DNA of 64,000 bases from JACRPH01 sp041665465 (GCA_041665465.1 JBAYIU010000001.1:620001-684000); one strand, 5' to 3'. Shown: positions 17,423 through 25,242, counted from the stretch's first letter. The notes: generated by a model not told the origin, from the sequence alone. A program made the numbers and translations.

Positions 17423-18610
17423 TTAACTCTTGACTAAGTCCACTCTTAATTCACGTACTTCTACCGTCTTTCTTGGCTTGATCTTGACGGCATTATTCCC
17501 CTGAACTACGTCAGCACTAATGTTCATAGCGATAGAGATGTCTTTAGTGTCGTACCCATAATAATGGCCATTGATAAGGATATCTCCATATTTATTATCT
17601 CCTACATCAGTGAAGTCCATTTTCAATCTGGCATCATAAGTTCCATTCTTGATATCCCCATAAGTTTCATGAGATAAGGAGAAATAATATGTTGGGAAAT
17701 CTAACTCTTTTAATTTAGTTTCTACCACTACGTGCGATAAGATGTACCTTCCCTTATCTACTTGGAATACCAACACATTCTCATCTTCTTTAAGCAGACT
17801 GGGGGCTATTTCTATTGGGACCATAGACAAAGCACAATCAGGAAGAGCATTATAAATCTCATTATTGTTAAGAGTAATACGTAATTTTCCTGCCTCATTA
17901 GGATTACATTCAGGTTGAAATTTCAAAACAACACGATCTAAATTACGTTTTTCTGTTTCAGAAGTTAAAAATACGTTCTTAGAGTATTGACCTTCAAGAT
18001 TGGTTACTTCTGCTACCACTTTTGCTTCTTCTAAAGAAACTTCGTTAGTTGCCCAGAATGCCAATCCCGGTGAAGAAGCTGCAAAAGTTAATTCATTATC
18101 ATTTTTTAACATGCTTTTCGGCAACACTACCGGGACACCTGCTCCAGAATCTACTGGGGCATTAAAAACAGGTTCTCCATTAAGCAAGATCATTAAACGT
18201 CCTTCAACAGAATTAACCTTAAAATTTAAGATAATGTTTTGGGTATTGGTTAAATCTTGAACACTAAAAGGGAAAATACTTTCCTCATGATTGATTAAAG
18301 TACGGCGAGCGTAAACTAAATTCTTCTCAGCTAAAACTTGACTTTCTGCTTGAGTGTACACTTGGATCACTGGAAGAGGATGTTCCATCTCTTTTCTGGC
18401 CATATAATCAATCTTTCCAGGAGCGGTGATTAATAGATTAGAAGCTCCGCTGGAAGAACTTACCGTTCCGGACGGAGAAGAGTCTCCCAATAACTCTGCT
18501 CGATCAGCGGGAGGCATTAAAACGATAAACATTATCAATAAACCGGCAATGATTGCCAAAAACACTGCTGCTCCTGCAGCTGATTGTCCTCTTTTAGTAT
18601 GAAGTGCCAT
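17423..18610 (-). CDS. RGQSA-type pilin-like anchored surface protein
   Basis: The 395-residue protein begins with a short basic leader and the KRGQSAAGAAVFLAIIAGLL segment, the pattern of archaeal type IV pilin-like proteins, which are cut before the hydrophobic helix. A Ser-rich linker and three beta-rich units of about 100 residues follow, two of them alike in a jelly-roll pattern (for example RLMILLNGEPVFNAP and KLRITLNNNEIYNALP). A TATA-like box at 18631-18643 lies about 25 bases upstream. It probably forms part of a surface filament or coat. No prepilin peptidase is in the window. Confidence 0.7.
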   Translation of the reverse strand: MALHTKRGQSAAGAAVFLAIIAGLLIMFIVLMPPADRAELLGDSSPSGTVSSSSGASNLLITAPGKIDYMARKEMEHPLPVIQVYTQAESQVLAEKNLVYARRTLINHEESIFPFSVQDLTNTQNIILNFKVNSVEGRLMILLNGEPVFNAPVDSGAGVPVVLPKSMLKNDNELTFAASSPGLAFWATNEVSLEEAKVVAEVTNLEGQYSKNVFLTSETEKRNLDRVVLKFQPECNPNEAGKLRITLNNNEIYNALPDCALSMVPIEIAPSLLKEDENVLVFQVDKGRYILSHVVVETKLKELDFPTYYFSLSHETYGDIKNGTYDARLKMDFTDVGDNKYGDILINGHYYGYDTKDISIAMNISADVVQGNNAVKIKPRKTVEVRELRVDLVKS

Positions 18611-18630
18611 AACTCTGGATTAATATTTTG

Positions 18631-18643
18631 TTATATATAAAGC
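18631..18643 (-). promoter_or_regulatory. TATA-like promoter of the pilin-like gene
   Basis: The minus strand reads GCTTTATATATAA here, with the 3' end 21 bases before the ATG at 18610. The sequence and distance fit an archaeal TATA box driving a leaderless message. It faces away from the RIO1 promoter 40 bases on. Confidence 0.65.
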
Positions 18644-18674
18644 ATTCTGTTGTGCTCTACATAAACGAGCCAAA

Positions 18675-18685
18675 CATATATAAAG
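18675..18685 (+). promoter_or_regulatory. TATA-like promoter before the first RIO1 start copy
   Basis: The plus strand reads catatataaag. Its centre lies about 28-30 bases before the ATG at 18710, the normal archaeal distance for a leaderless start there. No comparable box, and no Shine-Dalgarno match, precedes the second ATG at 18867. The promoter is therefore placed for the first copy rather than for the gene that encodes the full kinase. Confidence 0.65.
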
Positions 18686-18709
18686 AAAAAAGAGCTTTCT
18701 TCTATCTAG

Positions 18710-18742
18710 ATGGTAACACTCACATATCAAGAACGATTTAAA
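18710..18742 (+). repeat. Recoded direct repeat, copy 1
   Basis: These 33 bases encode MVTLTYQERFK and are repeated at 18867-18899 with five synonymous changes. An identical 14-base core, tatcaagaacgatt, lies at 18725-18738 and again at 18882-18895, 157 bases apart. The bases right after this copy (agcaagcaaacc) do not match those after copy 2. Confidence 0.85.
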
Positions 18743-18865
18743 AGCAAGCAAACCTATGCAAGCACAAGAAAGAGCAAAGACTCTTTCTGTGCGCAGATGA
18801 AGTTAATAAGCTTCATCTTGCGTTACGTCCGAGGGACACTCACTGTGTTTGGTCCCTCTTATTAA
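18710..18865 (+). CDS. Leader reading frame repeating the RIO1 N-terminus (51 codons)
   Basis: From the ATG at 18710 the frame encodes the same first 11 residues as the RIO1 kinase (MVTLTYQERFK). It then runs into a different basic sequence (SKQTYASTRKSKDSF...) and stops at TAA 18863-18865, one base before the ATG of the full kinase. Five of the 11 codons differ from those at 18867, all at third positions and all synonymous. It could be a translated leader that couples to the kinase, the stranded original start after an insertion, or part of a spliced message. Confidence 0.45.
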   Translation: MVTLTYQERFKSKQTYASTRKSKDSFCAQMKLISFILRYVRGTLTVFGPSY

Positions 18866-18866
18866 A
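18743..18866 (+). other. 124-bp structured insert between the RIO1 repeats
   Basis: Three strong stem-loops follow one another on the plus strand. HP1 (18768-18787) is gaaagag/ctctttc with a 6-base loop. HP2 (18792-18822) pairs cgcagatgaag with cttcatc-t-tgcg over 11 pairs with one bulged T. HP3 (18831-18858) is gagggac/gtccctc with an inner cac/gtg pair. Together they fill most of the insert, which suggests a folded RNA, or the imperfect inverted repeats of a small mobile element. No C/D or H/ACA box set was convincing. Confidence 0.6.
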
Positions 18867-18899
18867 ATGGTCACTCTAACTTATCAAGAACGATTCAAA
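18867..18899 (+). repeat. Recoded direct repeat, copy 2 (start of RIO1)
   Basis: This is the second copy of the 33-base repeat, in frame with the complete kinase. Against copy 1 it differs at codons 2 (gtc for gta), 3 (act for aca), 4 (cta for ctc), 5 (act for aca) and 10 (ttc for ttt), all silent. Confidence 0.85.
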
Positions 18900-19586
18900 A
18901 CAGAAAGAGGAGTGTTTGATAATTTCACTGAACGAAACTTGTTTGAACTACAAAGCAGAGGATATTTTGATGAGTTAACTAGCCCATACAAAATAGGTAA
19001 AGAAAGCAACGTATTTCTGGCCAGGAAAGGTAAAGGCAGAGTTATCGTTAAGATTTATCGAGTACAAAATTGTGATTTTAAAAGGATGTTTAATTATATT
19101 AAGAAAGATCCACGTTATGATTATCTAAAAAACAAAAGAAGAGATATTATTTTTGCTTGGGCCCAGAGAGAATATAAGAATTTGATTAAAGTAAGGGAAT
19201 CGAAAGTTCATTCTCCCCTTCCTTATACTTGGAAGAATAATATCTTAATAGAAGAGATGATCGGCTCGGTAGAACCTGCTCTTCCTCTAAAAGATTGTCC
19301 TTCTAAGAACCCACCACGCTTTTTCCAAGAAGTGATTGAGGGAATACAGAAGATGTACGATCATGGATTGATTCATGGAGATTTATCCGCATTTAATATT
19401 CTTAATTTTAAAGAAAAACCTTACTTTATCGATTTTTCTCAATCGACCTTAGTTAAAACGCCTAATTCTTTAGAATTGTTGCAGAGAGACATAAAGAACA
19501 TCGTCCAATATTTCCGTACTCAAGGAGTTAAGGCAGATGCAGAAGAGATTTATCAAAAAATGATTGATCCTGATAAAGAAGAATAA
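18867..19586 (+). CDS. rio1: RIO1-type serine protein kinase
   Basis: The 239-residue protein has the RIO kinase signature. A GKESNVFLA loop (about 43-51) precedes a catalytic Lys in VIVKIYR. The RIO flexible region follows (CDFKRMFNYIKKDPRYDYLK). The catalytic loop is HGDLSAFN (about 174-181), with the metal-binding Asp in FIDFSQS. RIO1 acts in late small-subunit maturation, and the KH protein next door belongs to the same pathway. The start at 18867 gives the complete family N-terminus but has no clear promoter or ribosome-binding site; a stop one base upstream would allow re-initiation. Confidence 0.93.
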   Translation: MVTLTYQERFKTERGVFDNFTERNLFELQSRGYFDELTSPYKIGKESNVFLARKGKGRVIVKIYRVQNCDFKRMFNYIKKDPRYDYLKNKRRDIIFAWAQREYKNLIKVRESKVHSPLPYTWKNNILIEEMIGSVEPALPLKDCPSKNPPRFFQEVIEGIQKMYDHGLIHGDLSAFNILNFKEKPYFIDFSQSTLVKTPNSLELLQRDIKNIVQYFRTQGVKADAEEIYQKMIDPDKEE

Positions 19587-19665
19587 AAAAAATCTTTGAA
19601 TATGGGTTATTCAAACCTTTCTATAAGAAACATTTAAAAAAGTGGCTTGTTCTGGAACATAACAT

Positions 19666-20223
19666 ATGGAAGATATAAATTTAGACTCCGAATTATCTTA
19701 CGACATTCTTATCCCCCAAGAAAGAGTGGCGGTACTGATAGGTAAAGATGGAGAAACCAAGAAACTGATCGAAGAACAAGCTAATTGTAAACTTAACATC
19801 ACTAAAGACGGAGAAGTAAACGTTTCTGGAAATGATGGTTTAACCTTATATACCGCCAAAGAGATCGTTAAAGCTATTGGAAGGGGATTTAATCCCAGAA
19901 TAGCTTTACTTCTGCTTAAAACGGATTATACTTTAGAACTGGTTGATATGAAAGACATTGCTGGAAAGAGCAAGAATGATTTAGAAAGATTGAAAGGAAG
20001 AGTTATCGGCAAAGGAGGAAAGTCTCGAGAAGAGATTGAACGCATGACTGAGACGTATATTTCCATTTATGGTAAGACTATAGGGATTATCGGAGAACAG
20101 GTTCAAGTATCTTTATCACGACAAGCTATAGCTAAATTGTTAGAAGGAGCGATGCACACCACCGTATTTAAGTTCTTAGAACGTAAGAAGAAAGATCAAC
20201 TGTTCGGTCAGCAGCCGGGTTGA
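19666..20223 (+). CDS. KH-domain rRNA-processing protein (Pno1/Dim2-like)
   Basis: This 185-residue protein has two KH-type domains. The first (about 12-75) contains RVAVLIGKDGETKKLIEEQ, and the second (about 108-170) contains RVIGKGGKSREEIERMTE; both carry the GxxG loop. The order and length match the archaeal homologue of eukaryotic Pno1/Dim2, which works in 18S rRNA 3'-end maturation. It follows RIO1 after 79 bases and may share its transcript, although tttaaaaaag near 19636-19645 could be its own TATA box. A start at 19666 places it right after that box. Confidence 0.9.
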   Translation: MEDINLDSELSYDILIPQERVAVLIGKDGETKKLIEEQANCKLNITKDGEVNVSGNDGLTLYTAKEIVKAIGRGFNPRIALLLLKTDYTLELVDMKDIAGKSKNDLERLKGRVIGKGGKSREEIERMTETYISIYGKTIGIIGEQVQVSLSRQAIAKLLEGAMHTTVFKFLERKKKDQLFGQQPG

Positions 20224-20291
20224 AGATTTAATATTATTTTAATATCTAATTCTTAGTTAATTTCTATAATTGTTGTTTTTGTCTAAAGAAC

Positions 20292-20318
20292 ATTAACAAT
20301 ATGAACAAATTTTGTTAA
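20292..20318. terminator. Inverted repeat between convergent KH and S-layer genes
   Basis: A 7-base inverted repeat, ttaacaa/ttgttaa, with about 12 bases between arms, lies in the 144-base gap between the two stop codons. T-runs lie nearby on both strands. It may help stop transcription in either direction; archaeal terminators depend mainly on T-tracts, so the repeat itself may be incidental. Confidence 0.3.
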
Positions 20319-20330
20319 TCAGAATTGTCT

Positions 20331-20368
20331 AAAAAAAGAAAAAAAAAGAAAAAATAGCCTTTAGGGCT
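20331..20368 (-). terminator. T-tract terminator of the S-layer gene
   Basis: On the minus strand the stop codon is followed by a small AGCC/GGCT hairpin. Next comes a run of about 25 bases made almost wholly of T with two C interruptions. Long T-tracts just after the stop are the usual archaeal termination signal, and a strong one is expected for an abundant message. Confidence 0.7.
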
Positions 20369-22917
20369 TATTCAACTACTGGAGTTTCGACTACAGCGGG
20401 AGTAACAACAGGTGCACCGACTTTTGCATCAGTGTAAGTTGTTCCTTCAACTTCTACTTCAGATCCAGTTAACTCTTTCCATCTGTTAGCTACAACTTTA
20501 CCAGCTAATCTGGTGTCTTCGCCAGTATAACCAGCTACTAACATTGCTACATTAGCACCATTCTCGAAAAGCTTGATTTTTGCTTTTCCAGGAGTGAAGC
20601 CATCAGCGCAGTTAGCGGGGTTACCTAACAAAGCAGCCGCAACAGAGTTGACACAAGGTCCACCGATAACAATTAAGTTCTGAGCTTTAGCGTCAGCAAC
20701 TTCACTGTCTAGCTTGGTAGCGTCAACAATGGTAACTGGAGTCCAGGTTCCATCAGCACTAGTTGAACTAGTGACTGCACCAGAGGTTACGTATACCTGA
20801 GGTAAGATTTGCTCCTCGGGGTAAGCGTAGTTGAACAACTCAGGTGAACTGCTAGGTGTTTTCCAAGTTACTTTGGTACCCATTGCGGTGTAACCGAAAG
20901 AGATCTCGGACATACCTTCTGGAGTTCTTAAGTTGTTAGTGGTAGTTGTAGCAACATCTGACAAAGTTGCACTGACTTCGGTACTTGAATCAGCAGAAAA
21001 CTGTAAGTACAAAGCCATCGGAGCATGGTTGTCGTAGTCATCACTGTTAGGGGTTTGTATCGTTAAGTTATACAAATCCTGGAAGGATGAATTACCATCA
21101 TTGTCTCCTTTTGCAAAGGTAAACTGAGCACCATAGTAGTCTTCAAACAATACATTAGTGGTATCAGTTACATCACTGTCGCCGTTCAAAGCAACTAAGA
21201 TCTTCCAATCGTCAGCAACACTGGTATTATCAGAGTTTTGTACGATGAATGAATAACCACCTAACTTAATGGTTGCTCGAGTTGCGTTAGATCCTCCAGC
21301 AGTTGCAGTGTCTACACCATACTCTAAGGTATCTCCATCTCCTAAGTTCTTGAATTTAATCTTAGGACTGGCTTTATCAGAGTCATCTGATCCTTTATAC
21401 TGTAAGGCATAAGACTTTTTATTTCCAGCAGTATCTCCACCAGTTACAACGAAATAATCGTTTTTCTCAATTTCGATTCTTTCGTCTAAGACCAACATCT
21501 TATCAGCATTTTCTTCACCCATGCTTAAGTTGTATTGAGCTACAGCATAAGCTAAAGGAATAGTTGCTTTATTGTTGTCTCCATCATAGAAACTTAGAGT
21601 GTATCTTCTGTCACTACTAGTTCCTAAATCGATGTCGTGAGTTGCCTCAGTGGTCAATCCCTTATACTCGATGTCCCAGTTGTTGGTAAACAAAGCTTCT
21701 TTTTCGTTTCCAGTAACAGCAATGACGTCACTTAATTTGCCATTAGCAGCAACAAAGTAATCATCTTCTGCAGTAACGTTGACTTCGAGAGTGTTTATTC
21801 TGGAAGTAGTGTTATCATCAGTACCCGTAATTACTACGTGAGCACCGTCGATACTTTCAGAACCAACAGTCAAATCGTAACCTGAAGCAGTGTCAGTGAT
21901 TATATCATCTCTTAATTCAATCTTGCTTGCTCCCAAGAAGAATGAAGCAGAGTGTACACCACCAGCATAACTCTGGTATAAGATTTCGGAAACACCAATC
22001 TCTTTACCGTCAGATAGCTTTTTGGTTTGACCAACTTGCATCTTATCAACTAACTGTCCGTTTACGACGAATTTGGCTTCATCATCATCAACGTAAGTTA
22101 ACTTAACTTTGTATTCTGTTCCAGCAAGAGTATATGTTTTCTCTTCTCCTTCTAATAAAGTATCGCTAGAAGCTCCACCCATTAAGACTAACTTAACACT
22201 GTCTTCTCTTCCAGAAGTAGGTCTGGTTGCTAAAACAACGGTATATTCCTTACCTAACATGTTGATTTTAGTTCCATCTAAGTCACTTAAGTATTGACCA
22301 CTAGTGGAAGCAGTTCCTGCTAGATCAGAAGCAATATCACTTTCTACAGGAGAAGTGAATTCCATCTTATAACGAGCAATCTCTGCGCTATTCTTGAAAT
22401 ACAAGAAATCTGCAGTGACTTCATCATCGTCTTCTACGTAACCAACAATGGCGTTTTGGTTGTCATCAGAGTCGAAGTATAGATATTGGTTATAAGTATA
22501 ATCCTTAGCACCAGTACTATATGTTCCTGAAGACAAAGCTTCTAACTCATCTTCACTAATATAAGTGGCGATGTCATAAAAGCCTTCTCCGCCTAAAGTG
22601 GAAGCATTATTATTAGCCATTTCAAACTTCTTAGCAGAAGTTCCGACTAGCCAAGCATCTCCTTCAACAGTAGTTGCAGCAGATTCACCAGCTTTTAGGT
22701 ATTTCATACTAGCAGCGATGTCAGTCATAGCCAAATTATCAATAGGCTTAGCATTTTCACCAACTACTAAGTATCCATTAAAGGTTCCGCTCTTAACAAA
22801 TTGGGCTGGATAGTCCTTTAAGTCTACGGCAGCTAAAGCACCCATTGCAGTGGCACCAAGCATCAACGCACCGGTTCCGATAGCAAACAAGCGCTTAGTT
22901 ACTTTTTTCATTTCCAT
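20368..22917 (-). CDS. S-layer protein
   Basis: An 849-residue secreted protein with a signal peptide (about 1-29), then a VDLKDYPAQFVKSGTFNGYL segment typical of the archaeal S-layer N-terminal domain. A long Ser/Thr/Asp/Gly-rich beta middle follows, and a C-terminal domain (about 755-830) with VIGGPCVNSVAAALLG and AMLVAGYTGEDTRLAGKVVA, matching the S-layer C-terminal domain. It would form the outer coat. Many N-x-S/T sites make it a likely substrate of the AglB enzyme encoded at 50909. The start at 22917 is set by GGAGGTG at 22928-22934. It has a strong distant promoter and a T-tract terminator. Confidence 0.93.
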   Translation of the reverse strand: MEMKKVTKRLFAIGTGALMLGATAMGALAAVDLKDYPAQFVKSGTFNGYLVVGENAKPIDNLAMTDIAASMKYLKAGESAATTVEGDAWLVGTSAKKFEMANNNASTLGGEGFYDIATYISEDELEALSSGTYSTGAKDYTYNQYLYFDSDDNQNAIVGYVEDDDEVTADFLYFKNSAEIARYKMEFTSPVESDIASDLAGTASTSGQYLSDLDGTKINMLGKEYTVVLATRPTSGREDSVKLVLMGGASSDTLLEGEEKTYTLAGTEYKVKLTYVDDDEAKFVVNGQLVDKMQVGQTKKLSDGKEIGVSEILYQSYAGGVHSASFFLGASKIELRDDIITDTASGYDLTVGSESIDGAHVVITGTDDNTTSRINTLEVNVTAEDDYFVAANGKLSDVIAVTGNEKEALFTNNWDIEYKGLTTEATHDIDLGTSSDRRYTLSFYDGDNNKATIPLAYAVAQYNLSMGEENADKMLVLDERIEIEKNDYFVVTGGDTAGNKKSYALQYKGSDDSDKASPKIKFKNLGDGDTLEYGVDTATAGGSNATRATIKLGGYSFIVQNSDNTSVADDWKILVALNGDSDVTDTTNVLFEDYYGAQFTFAKGDNDGNSSFQDLYNLTIQTPNSDDYDNHAPMALYLQFSADSSTEVSATLSDVATTTTNNLRTPEGMSEISFGYTAMGTKVTWKTPSSSPELFNYAYPEEQILPQVYVTSGAVTSSTSADGTWTPVTIVDATKLDSEVADAKAQNLIVIGGPCVNSVAAALLGNPANCADGFTPGKAKIKLFENGANVAMLVAGYTGEDTRLAGKVVANRWKELTGSEVEVEGTTYTDAKVGAPVVTPAVVETPVVE

Positions 22918-22922
22918 TTTTA

Positions 22923-22940
22923 AAACACACCTCCGTGTTT
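22923..22940 (-). promoter_or_regulatory. Shine-Dalgarno site in a hairpin loop, S-layer leader
   Basis: On the minus strand AAACAC and GTGTTT flank GGAGGT, so the ribosome-binding site forms a six-base loop closed by a 6-base stem, ten bases before the ATG. Such a loop would show the site while protecting the leader, or could switch translation. This is a reading of complementarity, not a folded structure. Confidence 0.6.
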
Positions 22941-23193
22941 AAATGTTATATACGATAGCAGGTATCTTCCCTGTACGACCGTCACAAAAGTTCCGAAAGA
23001 GGCACCACTTTTAATTGATACTTCTTTTCGATTTTGGAGACGACCATGTAGGCTCGATTCCTAACTGTAACCCCTATTTCCGGGAGTATCGTTTATAAGC
23101 CTTTCGCAAAAATGCCCCCACCATAACCTCCAAAAGCATGGAGAATCCCCCATTCCTCAAAATTTTGCACTTATAGCCATTCATCATTCTGAA
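22941..23193 (-). promoter_or_regulatory. S-layer promoter and long mRNA leader
   Basis: The strongest promoter match, CGAAAGGCTTATAAAC on the minus strand (23091-23106), has both BRE-like and TATA parts. It predicts a start near 23070, so the leader would be about 150 bases, unlike the leaderless genes around it. Complementary pieces such as GATACT with AGTATC and CAGG with CCTG suggest it folds. A weaker TATA-like site (22943-22954) nearer the gene could be a second start. The stretch 23107-23193 shows nothing I can assign. Confidence 0.6.
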
Positions 23194-23373
23194 ATGATAA
23201 AACTCAGAACTAGAACTAAGTTCTGGTCTTTGTTAAATGCAATGGAAGTTCACGCCTACTATAAAAATCAACTTTTCACTTTAAAATGGCAACAAAAACG
23301 ATTGCATTTAACGGAATCTCTCCTCTTAAAATATAAGTTAAGGATAAAGGATAACGAAAAATATAAATGCTAG
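23194..23373 (+). CDS. Possible small basic protein (59 residues)
   Basis: An ATG at 23194 opens a 59-codon frame ending at TAG 23371-23373. The product is basic, with several Trp, Tyr, Lys and Arg and a leucine-rich C-terminal half. A TATA-like ttatag lies about 20-25 bases before the ATG. It fills part of the 470-base gap between the S-layer gene and the helicase fragment, and its end overlaps the probable promoter of the latter. It may be chance; no homologue is recognised. Confidence 0.3.
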   Translation: MIKLRTRTKFWSLLNAMEVHAYYKNQLFTLKWQQKRLHLTESLLLKYKLRIKDNEKYKC

Positions 23374-23390
23374 TTCTGCAAAAATCACTT

Positions 23391-24041
23391 ATGAACTTTT
23401 CCCAACTCCCCCTCCCTGAATTTTTCCAGAAGCATTACCTTAAATTTCCTCATTTAACCCCGATACAAGATAAAGCAGTTAAAGCCGGATTGTTACAAGG
23501 AACTTCTCAGTTAATCTGTGCTCCTACTGCTTCTGGAAAGACCTTAGTAGCCACGATGGGGATAGTTAACCACTTAAATCAAGGCCATAAAGCTATTTAT
23601 TTAGTTCCTTTAAAGGCCCTAGCTAGTGAAAAATTCAGAGAATACACTAAATTACTGGAAGGAACCCCTTACCAAGTGATAGTTTCTACCGGAGAGATGG
23701 ATTCTGAATCAAATTATCTCTCAAAATATAACCTATTGATACTAACTACTGAAAAACTGGATTCCTTATTACGACATCGGGTAACTTGGCTAAGTGAGGT
23801 TAAGATCGTAGTGATCGATGAGATTCATCTTCTTAATGATTCCCACCGAGGCCCTACTTTAGAAATCATATTAACTTTACTAAAATCATTGATCAAACCA
23901 CAAATAATTGGGTTAAGTGCCACTATCGGCAACCCTGAAGAGCTGGCTCAATGGTTGGACGCAGAATTGGTTCAGGATAGTTGGCGACCGGTAGAACTTA
24001 AACAAGGAATAAGGGTTAACGGCAAGACCAACTTTTATTAA
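23391..24041 (+). CDS. Hel308/Ski2-like helicase, N-terminal RecA domain only
   Basis: This 216-residue product matches the first motor domain of Hel308-type helicases. It has the Q-motif region (LTPIQDKAV), Walker A ASGKT near residue 49, motif Ia VPLKALASEK, motif Ib TTEKLDSLLR, motif II DEIH and motif III LSATIGNPEELAQWL. It stops soon after a VELKQG segment, where family members of about 700 residues continue into the second RecA domain. With no motifs IV-VI it cannot be a normal helicase alone. It is either a decayed remnant or one half of a split gene. A TATA-like box at about 23359-23367 supports the start. Confidence 0.75.
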   Translation: MNFSQLPLPEFFQKHYLKFPHLTPIQDKAVKAGLLQGTSQLICAPTASGKTLVATMGIVNHLNQGHKAIYLVPLKALASEKFREYTKLLEGTPYQVIVSTGEMDSESNYLSKYNLLILTTEKLDSLLRHRVTWLSEVKIVVIDEIHLLNDSHRGPTLEIILTLLKSLIKPQIIGLSATIGNPEELAQWLDAELVQDSWRPVELKQGIRVNGKTNFY

Positions 24042-24048
24042 TTAAGAT

Positions 24049-25242
24049 TTAACTAAACAATGCTTTAATGCAGTTAAAATCGTAATTTAACTTATATTTC
24101 TTACCCAATTCTCTTAGTTGACCCTCTTTCCAAGAAATACCTTTTTCTTTAAGAAGAACCTGACTTCTGGCTAAAAATTCTAAAAACTGAGTTACGTTTC
24201 CAGGATTTTCTGTTTCCTTACACCTTTCAAAATCTATCAACACCGGACGGTTCCCTCTCATTAAGAGATGTTTGTAAGGATGATGCATTTCTTCCTTATT
24301 TACCCCTATCTTATCTAAGATATGAGCTTGATTAAGCACATCTAAGATTGCTGTTTGTACTTCTTCCTTGCTTGCTGCCTTTGCCCAAGATCCAAATCTT
24401 GGTCCTTCAACCAATTCCATCACTAAATAATTCGTTCCAGAGAAGTATAATTTAGGCCCAATATTCTGAAGGTTAAGTTTCGCTAACCATTTTGTTTCGT
24501 TTTCTAAACGATTGGTAGCGGTACTTCCAGAATTTTCAATCTTAATAGCCACTTTTAGATTCTTAACAGAAGCAAGATGAGATTTGATATTAGAATGAGT
24601 CTTCCAGATTCCAGAATAAACTACACCTCGCTTACCTTTAGCTAGATACTCAACTTGCTCGATTCCTTTTCTTTCCAATTCTCTTAACAGATCACTTTTT
24701 TCTATTAAGTATACATACAATTCTTCGAACAGGGCCATTTTTTTCCTTTCCAACTCTTTAAACTGAAAGAGATGTTTAGATATTATCTCTTCGATCTTTT
24801 CTTTATTAGTGTAAGAAGAAAAAAGAAATAATATCTTTCCTTTTGCCACCAAGAACTTGGAAACATCTTTAAAAAATTGTTCAGAGATTTCCCACCCTTT
24901 TTTACCGCCATACAAAGCCGGGTCTTCGATACCTTTATCCTGGGGCAGATAAGGAGGATTGAAGAGAATTACATCAAATTGACCATCTATTTTTTCAAAC
25001 AGGTTACTATACAAAGGAGTTATCTTCTTTAACAGTTTAGTCTTCTGAGCAAGTTGATGGATAGCTTCTTCATTTATGTCTACTGCTAAAACTTCTCGTA
25101 CGTTTTTATTTTCTGCTGCGGTTAATGCTTGTATTCCCGATCCCGTCCCGATATCTAGAACTCTACCAATAGCATATTCTTTAACCCAGGTTTGTAATAA
25201 ATAAGAATCTTCTTGTGGTTCATAGATGGGCATATGGGACAT
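24049..25242 (-). CDS. HemK-type methyltransferase fused to a COG2112-type kinase-like domain
   Basis: A 397-residue two-domain protein. Residues 5-180 form a Rossmann methyltransferase with DIGTGSG (30-36), a DINEEA acidic loop and the NPPY motif at 95-98, as in HemK/PrmC enzymes that methylate release-factor glutamine. Residues 190-397 match archaeal small protein kinases of the COG2112 kind: KGKRGVVYSG loop, Lys in VAIKIE, an ELVEGPRF hinge, HHPYKHLL and LIDFERCKETENPGNVTQFL. Usually these are separate proteins. The start at 25242 (MSHMPIYEPQEDSY) follows TATA-like sequence by about 27 bases. Confidence 0.82.
   Translation of the reverse strand: MSHMPIYEPQEDSYLLQTWVKEYAIGRVLDIGTGSGIQALTAAENKNVREVLAVDINEEAIHQLAQKTKLLKKITPLYSNLFEKIDGQFDVILFNPPYLPQDKGIEDPALYGGKKGWEISEQFFKDVSKFLVAKGKILFLFSSYTNKEKIEEIISKHLFQFKELERKKMALFEELYVYLIEKSDLLRELERKGIEQVEYLAKGKRGVVYSGIWKTHSNIKSHLASVKNLKVAIKIENSGSTATNRLENETKWLAKLNLQNIGPKLYFSGTNYLVMELVEGPRFGSWAKAASKEEVQTAILDVLNQAHILDKIGVNKEEMHHPYKHLLMRGNRPVLIDFERCKETENPGNVTQFLEFLARSQVLLKEKGISWKEGQLRELGKKYKLNYDFNCIKALFS

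Noticed and set aside
18743..18866. C/D-box or H/ACA guide RNA in the RIO1 insert
   Set aside because: The hairpins are strong, but no proper C and D boxes were found and the ACA placement did not fit a guide pocket. I left the element unnamed.
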